The notes under the pieces: generated by a model
Database searches by the model: none
The model's input: only the letters and a program-made list of their open reading frames with translations
What the model was told of the DNA's origin: nothing
Made by a program: the position numbers and the translations under genes
Shown: positions 58,035-64,000 of the stretch, piece after piece
Layout of the letters: each line of letters opens with the position of its first letter
How positions within the stretch are numbered: position 1 is the first letter of the stretch
NCBI RefSeq assembly: GCF_001404515.1
Contig: NZ_CXWE01000009.1
Coordinates: forward strand, 62,001 to 126,000
Source: Roseibium album
Lineage (GTDB): Bacteria; Pseudomonadota; Alphaproteobacteria; Rhizobiales; Stappiaceae
Reading direction: 5' to 3'
DNA length: 64,000 bases

Positions 58035-59099
58035 TTACTCCGGCAGCTTGTCGTCGACACCCTGGATGTACCAGTTCATGCCGAGGATCGCGCCATCATC
58101 GAGTGTGACGCCGTCTTCAGCAGCTACCGAACCGTCCTGCTTGGTGATCGGACCGGTGAAGGGTTCCCAGCCGCCCTTTATCTTGGCTTCAGTCGCCTTT
58201 GCCATCTCAACGACATCCGGCGGAAGGTTCGTGTAGGGCGCCATCACGACGTGACCTTCTGCCAGACCGTCCCAAGCGCTGCCTGCATGCCATTTGTCAT
58301 CCAGAACTTCCTGCACACGCTCTATGTAATACGGGGCCCAATCATCAATAATTGCGGTGTATTGTGCATCCTTGGCGAAATTAATCATGTCGGATGCCTG
58401 ACCGAAGCCATGGACTCCTCGTTCCTGAGCCACCTGAAGCGGCGCTGTGGAATCGGTGTGCTGCGTGATGATATCGGCGCCCTGATCGATGAGTGCCTTG
58501 GCAGCATCAGCTTCCTTGCCCGGATCGAACCAGGTGTTGACCCAAACAACCTTGACCTTGAAATCAGGATTGACCGACTGCGCGCCGAGCAGGAATGCAT
58601 TGATACCAGCGACAACTTCCGGGATCGGGAATGATGCTATGTAGCCGGCAGTTCCTGTCTTGGATTGTTTGGCAGCGATCTGACCGATGATGTACCGGCC
58701 TTCGTGAAATTTCGAGTTGTATGTGGCAACGTTGTCCGCGGTCTTGTAGCCGGTTGCGTGCTCGAACTTCACATCCGGGAACTTCTTCGCGACCTTGATC
58801 GTCGGATTCATGTAACCGAAGGAAGTGGTGAAGATGACGTTGCAGCCTTCTCGGGCGAAACGCTCGATAGCGCGCTCGGCATCCGGACCTTCCGGAACGC
58901 TTTCAAGATAGGCGGTTTCAACCTTGTCACCGAACTTTTCTTCGACTGCCAATCGGCCCTGGTCGTGCTGGTAAGTCCAGCCGAAGTCACCCACGGGACC
59001 AACGTACACAAAACAGGCTTTGACATCAGCAGCGTTTGCAGCCGAACCGGCAGCAGCGAATGCCACGGCTGCGACAGTGGCTTTCAAAAGAGATTTCAT
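58035..59099 (-). CDS. BMP-family ABC transporter substrate-binding protein
   Basis: This 354-residue periplasmic protein has a signal peptide (LLKATVAAVAFAAAGSAANA). The mature part is of the basic-membrane-protein (BMP/Med) family, which binds nucleosides and related purines: KACFVYVGPVGDFGWTYQHDQGRLAVEEKFGD, then VIFTTSFGYMNPTIKVAKKFPDVKFEHATGYKT. It is the last gene of the purine operon (98 bases after the second permease). With xdh genes upstream the ligand is probably a purine base or nucleoside. A final-position binding protein is unusual in operons but common in this family. Confidence 0.92.
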   Translation of the reverse strand: MKSLLKATVAAVAFAAAGSAANAADVKACFVYVGPVGDFGWTYQHDQGRLAVEEKFGDKVETAYLESVPEGPDAERAIERFAREGCNVIFTTSFGYMNPTIKVAKKFPDVKFEHATGYKTADNVATYNSKFHEGRYIIGQIAAKQSKTGTAGYIASFPIPEVVAGINAFLLGAQSVNPDFKVKVVWVNTWFDPGKEADAAKALIDQGADIITQHTDSTAPLQVAQERGVHGFGQASDMINFAKDAQYTAIIDDWAPYYIERVQEVLDDKWHAGSAWDGLAEGHVVMAPYTNLPPDVVEMAKATEAKIKGGWEPFTGPITKQDGSVAAEDGVTLDDGAILGMNWYIQGVDDKLPE

Positions 59100-59197
59100 G
59101 TGTTCATTCCCCTTTTCTTTGATCTCTTTTTGCGATCTCTTCTTCAGCCCGCCCCCTGATCGCTAACGGGTTCGGACAGGACCTCATGCTGAATGGA

Positions 59198-60112
59198 TTA
59201 CCGGTCGGGTACGAACGGTTTTCCGAGACAGGCCGGGGTATTTACCAGTGTCAGTCTGCGGTTTGCGGAGATAAGGACAAGTACTCCAATAGTCGCAAGA
59301 TACGGCAGGCTCGACAGAAGCTGGGACGGTATATCAAATTCGAGCGCCTGAGCGTGAAGGTTCAGGACACTGACGGCACCAAAGAGATAGGCCCCGACAA
59401 CGACTCGCAGTGGCAGCCACGAGGAGAAAACCACGAGCGCCAGGGCGATCCATCCGCGGCCAGCTGTCATGTTTTCCACCCACTGCGGCGTATAGGCCAG
59501 CGAAAGATAGGCTCCGGCAAGTCCTGCGCAGGCACCACCGAACAAAATTGCCATGAAGCGGATTTTCAGCACCGAATATCCAAGAGCGTGTGCGGAACCA
59601 TGGTTGTCGCCGACTGCCCGCAACACAAGTCCAAGACGGGTGCGGAACAGGCAATAGGCGACTGCAGCCACGAGGGCAAAGCTCAGGTAGACCAGCGCAT
59701 CCTGCTGGAAGAATACCGGTCCGATGAAAGGAATTTCGGAAAGCACGGGAATATAAAGCTGTGGCAGGTCGAGGCCGGGGACGCCGATGAACGCTTCCCC
59801 GATCATTCCCGAAAGCCCAATTCCAAGGATAGTCAGTGCAAGTCCTGTCGCAACCTGGTTGGCGACAAGAAATAGCACCAGGAATGCAAACAGCGCAGAC
59901 ATTGCCATGCCGGCGACAACCGCCGCAACAACACCCAGAGATCCCGAGCCGGTCTGGTTGGCGACTGCGAATCCGATCACTGCGCCCATGATCATCATAC
60001 CTTCAACGCCCAGGTTCAGGACACCGGAGCGCTCCACAACAAGTTCCCCGACGGCTGCGATGAGCAGAGGCGTTGCCGCGGTGATGACTGTCAGCAAAAC
60101 AGCTTCAAACAT
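59198..60112 (-). CDS. ABC transporter permease (BPD_transp_2 type), purine/nucleoside
   Basis: This 304-residue permease has about eight hydrophobic segments. It begins MFEAVLLTVITAATPLLIAAVGELVVERSGVLNLGVEGMMIMGA, the standard N-terminus of the second permease of nucleoside-type systems, and continues with DNHGSAHALGYSVLKIRFMA (coupling loop). The ATG at 60110-60112, with GGGAGG upstream, is chosen over an ORF start 225 bases upstream. It overlaps the first permease by eight bases. Confidence 0.92.
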   Translation of the reverse strand: MFEAVLLTVITAATPLLIAAVGELVVERSGVLNLGVEGMMIMGAVIGFAVANQTGSGSLGVVAAVVAGMAMSALFAFLVLFLVANQVATGLALTILGIGLSGMIGEAFIGVPGLDLPQLYIPVLSEIPFIGPVFFQQDALVYLSFALVAAVAYCLFRTRLGLVLRAVGDNHGSAHALGYSVLKIRFMAILFGGACAGLAGAYLSLAYTPQWVENMTAGRGWIALALVVFSSWLPLRVVVGAYLFGAVSVLNLHAQALEFDIPSQLLSSLPYLATIGVLVLISANRRLTLVNTPACLGKPFVPDR

Positions 60113-61193
60113 GAGATGCCTCCCCGGTTGGAACGCGCCGGGATACCATGCGGATCCGATAGAGAATAAGCGTATCGCATGCCAGCACGAAAAACAGAAG
60201 CAGACCCTGAATGACGCTGGCGATTTCATTGGAAACGCCCATCGCCGACTGAACACCTTCTCCACCAATATAGGACAGTGCCAGGACAAACCCGGCAATG
60301 ATGATGCCGATCGGATTGAGGCGCCCCAGAAACGCAACGATGATTGCCGTGAAACCGTAGCCTGGCGATATCGACGGCAACAGCTGGTTCAAGGCGCCTG
60401 AGACTTCCATGGTTCCAGCCAGTCCGGCCAGTGCACCTGCGATTGCGAAAGAGAACAGGGTCAGTCTCTTGGCGGAAAATCCTGCGAAACTGCCGGCGCG
60501 CGGGCTTTCTCCCATCACCCTGATTTCAAATCCCTTCAAGGTTTTGGCGAGAACGATTGCCAGCACGATTGCAATGACGATCGTGATCGGTGCCGACAAG
60601 CTCATGGCTCCCCCGAACACTTCGGGTAGCGTCGCTGCGTCGGAGAAAATTCTGGATTCCGGGAAGTTGTATCCGTCCGGGTCTCGCCACGGCCCTCGGA
60701 CAAGGTAATCCAGAAGGAGCCCAGCCACATAGACAAGCATGAGACTCGTCAGGATCTCGTTGGTATTGAACCGGGTCTTCAACAGGGCTGGTATCAGGGC
60801 CCATAACGCGCCGCCGATCGCGCCGAAAAGCAGCATGAGAGGTAGCGTGATGACATTTTCAAAAGATGGAAACAGGATCGGCAGCGCCGAGCCGAACAAA
60901 GCACCGACAACGAACTGGCCTTCCGCGCCGATGTTCCAGTTGTTCGACAGGTAACAAACCGCCAGGCCACAACCAATCAGGATCAATGGTGTCGCCTTGT
61001 CTATGGTAGCTTCGAGCGACCATTGTTGTGTCAGCGGCTCGATAAAGAATTTATATAATCCTATCAGAGGATTATGACCAGTTATTGAGAAAAGGATTGC
61101 AGCTGAAAGTGCCGTGAGAGCAACAGCTATCAATGGCGACAGCAGTGCCATCGTCCGGCTGTGTTCTTTTCTTTTGACAAGCTCGATACGCAT
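60105..61193 (-). CDS. ABC transporter permease (BPD_transp_2 type), purine/nucleoside
   Basis: This 362-residue permease has the first-permease layout of simple-sugar/nucleoside importers: an N-terminal membrane segment, YLSNNWNIGAEGQFVVGALFG (conserved NIG.EGQ), then ALLKTRFNTNEILTSLMLVYVAG and the coupling loop RVMGESPRAGSFAGFSAKRLTLFSFAIAGALAGLAG. Its start overlaps the ATPase stop by one base, and it overlaps the second permease, so the unit is coupled. Confidence 0.92.
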   Translation of the reverse strand: MRIELVKRKEHSRTMALLSPLIAVALTALSAAILFSITGHNPLIGLYKFFIEPLTQQWSLEATIDKATPLILIGCGLAVCYLSNNWNIGAEGQFVVGALFGSALPILFPSFENVITLPLMLLFGAIGGALWALIPALLKTRFNTNEILTSLMLVYVAGLLLDYLVRGPWRDPDGYNFPESRIFSDAATLPEVFGGAMSLSAPITIVIAIVLAIVLAKTLKGFEIRVMGESPRAGSFAGFSAKRLTLFSFAIAGALAGLAGTMEVSGALNQLLPSISPGYGFTAIIVAFLGRLNPIGIIIAGFVLALSYIGGEGVQSAMGVSNEIASVIQGLLLFFVLACDTLILYRIRMVSRRVPTGEASHV

Positions 61194-62776
61194 CAGGCCA
61201 CCTCTCCTTGCGTCTCGGCGCCACCCGCCATCAGCAGTCCGACGCGTTCCCGCGTCATGTCCGTTGCGGGTTCGGCCTCCGACAGGAAGCCCCGCGAGAT
61301 CACGGCAATCCGATCGGCAATTTCGAAAATCTCATCGAGATCCTGACTGATGACGAGTACGGCTGAACCGGATCGAGCGAGATCGATCAGCGCCTGACGA
61401 ATAAGGGCGGCCGCCCCGGCATCAACACCCCATGTCGGTTGATTGACAACGAGGATGCCCGGGTTGCGATCGAGTTCCCTGCCGACCACGAATTTTTGCA
61501 GATTGCCGCCCGATAGCGATCTTGCCTCCGGATCGTCATGGGACATGCGAACATCGAATGCCTGCTTGATCCGCTTTTCCAATACGCTCGCCTCGACGTT
61601 GGAAACAAAACCGGCCCCAACCAGTTTGTCGCCGGTTCCATGACGTGTCAGAACGATGTTCTGGGACAGTTTCATGCCCGGAACCGCACCGTGCCCGAGC
61701 CGTTCTTCCGGGACGAAGGCAGCGTTCTGTTTGCGTCGCCAGTTGATATTCTTGTTGCCGCACGCTGTTCCGTCGAGATGGATCATGCTGGCGGCAGCGG
61801 GCATTTCACCTGAAATAGCGTCGAACAATTCACCTTGCCCATTTCCTGCTACTCCGGCGATTGCGACCACTTCGCCGGCCCTAAGCTCCAGCGAGATGTT
61901 GTTGAGTGCGGTCGCAAAAGGAGTTGCCGCCTTGGCACTCAATCCTTGAAGGGCGAGCCTGGTTTCGCCAATTTCGGGAGCCTGCTCGCCTGCGCTTACT
62001 GCTGCTACGTCTGCACCCACCATCATGCTGGCCAAAGAAGCAGGTGTTTCGAGTGTCGGATCACATTCACGCACCACCTGTCCATGGCGCAGGATCGTGG
62101 CGTGGTGACAGATCCGCTTCACCTCTTCCAGACGGTGGCTGATATAGAGCACCGCGCAGCCTTCCTTGGCGAGCCGTTGAAGGGTCAGGAAAAGCTGGTC
62201 GGCCTCCTGCGGGGTCAACACGGATGTCGGTTCATCCATGATGATCAGCCGGGGTTCCTGCAGCAAACAGCGCACAATCTCGATCCGCTGGCGTATGCCG
62301 ACTGGCAGATCGGCAACGATATCCTCCGGATCGAGCGGCAGGCCATAGTCACGGGAAACAGTTTCAATGCGCTTTGCGAGATCCTGCATGTTGCCCGGGT
62401 TTGGCAGTGCAAGCGCAATGTTTTCAACGACATTGAGGGCTTCGAACAGCGAGAAGTGCTGGAATACCATGCCGATGCCGAGTTCCCGGGCAGCCGCGGG
62501 GTTCCCGATGGTGACCCTTCGATCACCCCACAATATTTCGCCATCATCGGGTTCGAGCGAGCCGTAGAACATCTTTACAAGCGTCGACTTGCCTGCACCG
62601 TTCTCGCCGAGCAGTGCATGGATTTCTCCCTTGTTGATGATCAGGTCGACACGGTCGTTTGCAAGTATGTCGCCGAACCGCTTCGTCAGCCCTCGTGCGT
62701 CCAGCAATGTGTCCTTTTCGGATCTGTCCTGCTGCACCGGGTGTTCGTCTACCTCTGGAAGGGTTGTTTCTGCCAC
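61193..62776 (-). CDS. ABC transporter ATP-binding protein (two NBDs), purine/nucleoside
   Basis: This 527-residue protein has two nucleotide-binding domains in tandem, as in sugar/nucleoside importers. The first has Walker A LGENGAGKST and Walker B LIIMDEPTSVLTPQEA; the second has a degenerate Walker A (AGVAGNGQGELFDAISGE) and signature LSGGNLQKFVVGREL. The GTG at 62774-62776 with GGGGGA just upstream is preferred; a TTG at 62788 is also possible. It follows xdhC, which suggests coupled purine uptake and oxidation. Confidence 0.92.
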   Translation of the reverse strand: MAETTLPEVDEHPVQQDRSEKDTLLDARGLTKRFGDILANDRVDLIINKGEIHALLGENGAGKSTLVKMFYGSLEPDDGEILWGDRRVTIGNPAAARELGIGMVFQHFSLFEALNVVENIALALPNPGNMQDLAKRIETVSRDYGLPLDPEDIVADLPVGIRQRIEIVRCLLQEPRLIIMDEPTSVLTPQEADQLFLTLQRLAKEGCAVLYISHRLEEVKRICHHATILRHGQVVRECDPTLETPASLASMMVGADVAAVSAGEQAPEIGETRLALQGLSAKAATPFATALNNISLELRAGEVVAIAGVAGNGQGELFDAISGEMPAAASMIHLDGTACGNKNINWRRKQNAAFVPEERLGHGAVPGMKLSQNIVLTRHGTGDKLVGAGFVSNVEASVLEKRIKQAFDVRMSHDDPEARSLSGGNLQKFVVGRELDRNPGILVVNQPTWGVDAGAAALIRQALIDLARSGSAVLVISQDLDEIFEIADRIAVISRGFLSEAEPATDMTRERVGLLMAGGAETQGEVA

Positions 62777-62800
62777 GCTATCCCCCAAGCGAATGCCGCC

Positions 62801-63811
62801 TTATTGACCAAGTGTTATTTTTTGTGCAAGCCCCTGACCAATGAAGGCCTGGTGTTGCAACGTTTCGTCCCGTTCCAAAAGATCGACAACAATTCCGGCT
62901 GCGATAGCCGCCGGATGCTTTGACTTTATCGCCGTATTCCCAACCGGACAGACCATTTTCGACACAAGCGCTTCGTCCAGACCTCTGGCTTTCATTCGTC
63001 GCTGAAACCGTGCTCTCTTCGTCTTCGAACCGATGACACCGCAATACGCGAACCTTTGCCGTAGCAAGGCGCGTGCCATGATATCCTCGTCAAGCGCATG
63101 TGAGTGGGTCATGGCGAGGATGAAGGTATTTTCGGGCGCCGTGTCGACAAGGGTGGACGGGTTCTCAACGCACACCTTGCTCACGTTGGCAGGTACCCGC
63201 CCTGGAAATTGGCCTGCACGACTGTCGATCCAGGTTATTGCAAACGGGAGTGGCGCCATGGCAAGTACCAACGCCTTGCCGACATGACCGGCTCCGAAAA
63301 GATACAATGGACGCCTCGTCTCACCGAATCTTTCCGTGACCACGGAAGTACCGGCTTCGGAAAGATCATCAAACGCTATCGCGCTTTCAGGTGGTTGTTC
63401 CAGGACACGCCGCTGTCCAAGACGACCGTCCCGTAAATTCGCGATCGTGCCGAATGCACTTCCCGCTTCCTCGCGCGCGGCAAGGGTCTCGGCAAATGTC
63501 AGTGTTTCGGATGTCAGGACTTCGATAGTCAGCTTTGCTCGTCCGCCGCAACATTGCCCAAGATCGGGTCCCAGTGAAACCGACTGGTGTAAAAATGCGG
63601 GCTTTGCTTCACGGGCGGCAGTTGCCGCCTTGCGGATCGCCTCGAATTCGAGAGTGCCGCCTCCGATGGTGCCGTAGAATGAAGTGTCCGGCCGCACCAC
63701 CATCCTTGTTCCTTCTTCGCGGGGCGTCGAACCCTCAACACGCGCAACAGTGACAAGGGCACAGGAACCGCCGTTTTTCAAACAGTCGACGATGTGCCCC
63801 CAAACCATCAT
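62801..63811 (-). CDS. xdhC: Xanthine dehydrogenase accessory protein XdhC
   Basis: XdhC inserts the sulfurated molybdenum cofactor into xanthine dehydrogenase. This 336-residue protein has the N-terminal VARVEGSTPREEGTRMVV and YGTIGGGTLEFEA blocks with LGQCCGGRAKL. Its C-terminal Rossmann-like half has PLYLFGAGHVGKALV, MTHSHALDEDI, YCGVIGSKTKRARF and CPVGNTAIKSKHPAAIAAGIV. Its start overlaps the xdhB stop by three to four bases. It is found beside the nucleoside ABC importer, a common purine-catabolism arrangement. Confidence 0.95.
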   Translation of the reverse strand: MMVWGHIVDCLKNGGSCALVTVARVEGSTPREEGTRMVVRPDTSFYGTIGGGTLEFEAIRKAATAAREAKPAFLHQSVSLGPDLGQCCGGRAKLTIEVLTSETLTFAETLAAREEAGSAFGTIANLRDGRLGQRRVLEQPPESAIAFDDLSEAGTSVVTERFGETRRPLYLFGAGHVGKALVLAMAPLPFAITWIDSRAGQFPGRVPANVSKVCVENPSTLVDTAPENTFILAMTHSHALDEDIMARALLRQRFAYCGVIGSKTKRARFQRRMKARGLDEALVSKMVCPVGNTAIKSKHPAAIAAGIVVDLLERDETLQHQAFIGQGLAQKITLGQ

Positions 63812-64000
63812 GAGGGAACCTTTCTCCGGCGCATGTCCTGCACTGCCTTCATGATCGCTTCGGGTGTCGCGGGCGCGTTCAGGTTCGGAACTTCTCCCGG
63901 GATCAGGCTGGCGACCGCATCAGTGATAGCGCAGAAGACAGAGTTCGCCAGCATGACCGGTGGTTCCCCCACAGCCTTCGACCGGTAGACCGTATCCTCG
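63808..64000 (-). CDS. xdhB: Xanthine dehydrogenase molybdopterin-binding subunit, C-terminal end (partial)
   Basis: The frame is open to the end of the window and stops with TGA at 63808-63810. The visible 64 residues include EDTVYRSKAVGEPPVMLANSVFCAITDAVAS, the conserved end of XdhB with the KAVGEPP loop near the molybdenum cofactor, followed by a short basic tail. The stop overlaps the xdhC start. Xanthine dehydrogenase oxidises hypoxanthine and xanthine to urate. The gene continues beyond the window. Confidence 0.92.
   Translation of the reverse strand, partial: EDTVYRSKAVGEPPVMLANSVFCAITDAVASLIPGEVPNLNAPATPEAIMKAVQDMRRRKVPS

Overview
The window is high-GC, densely packed chromosomal DNA from an alphaproteobacterium. 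Gene content and local order (hflX/mazG, rlpA-DD-carboxypeptidase-tmk-holB-tatD-MBL, a seven-gene glycogen operon, BMP-type nucleoside ABC transporter beside xdhBC, a VPLPA-CTERM protein) suggest Hyphomicrobiales, most like marine Stappiaceae (Roseibium/Labrenzia type). The genus is an inference. No prophage, CRISPR array, rRNA operon or insertion sequence was seen.

Layout. 1-3.7 kb: end of hflX, an MFS transporter, a periplasmic solute-binding-like protein and mazG. 3.9-13.4 kb: a reductive pyrimidine catabolism locus on the minus strand (beta-alanine-type aminotransferase, cupin, N-carbamoyl amidohydrolase, dihydropyrimidinase, ABC ATPase, GNAT, two permeases), divergent from rutR. Strong RutR boxes lie between them. 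A small GIY-YIG gene flanked by two matching palindromes sits inside this operon. 13.4-22.7 kb: housekeeping genes (arfB, an Ntn amide hydrolase, recX, MBL hydrolase, tatD, holB, tmk, a degenerate DD-carboxypeptidase, rlpA) and tRNA-Ser(UGA). 22.7-27.2 kb: a small membrane protein, a GNAT and a self-sufficient P450-reductase fusion divergent from an IclR regulator. 27.3-40.3 kb: glgP-glgB-glgC-glgA-glgX-malQ-pgm. 40.6-46.4 kb: an uncharacterised catabolic cluster (two M24-fold proteins lacking metal ligands, a 67-residue AtzG/GatC-like protein and an amidase) divergent from an Asp/Glu-racemase-family protein and a GntR regulator. 46.6-52.2 kb: a DUF6165-like gene, then the most notable locus, a guanidine-I (ykkC) riboswitch followed by a NitT/TauT-type ABC transporter, an agmatinase-family ureohydrolase, a protein with 20 His in its first 37 residues and a tiny exported membrane protein carrying HPGDHH. 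52.5-58 kb: an alpha/beta-hydrolase membrane protein, a patatin-like protein, a spondin-domain VPLPA-CTERM protein and an enolase-superfamily enzyme. 58-64 kb: a purine/nucleoside module (xdhB end, xdhC, BMP-family ABC transporter).

How it fits together. Much of the window deals with nitrogen scavenging: pyrimidines (RutR-controlled), purines (xdh plus ABC importer), guanidine (riboswitch-controlled) and unknown amides. Carbon storage is handled by the complete glycogen operon. The best candidate for an undescribed system is the guanidine operon. It pairs a riboswitch-linked importer and a likely guanidine hydrolase with histidine-rich accessory proteins, where characterised guanidine hydrolases use HypA/HypB-type nickel chaperones.
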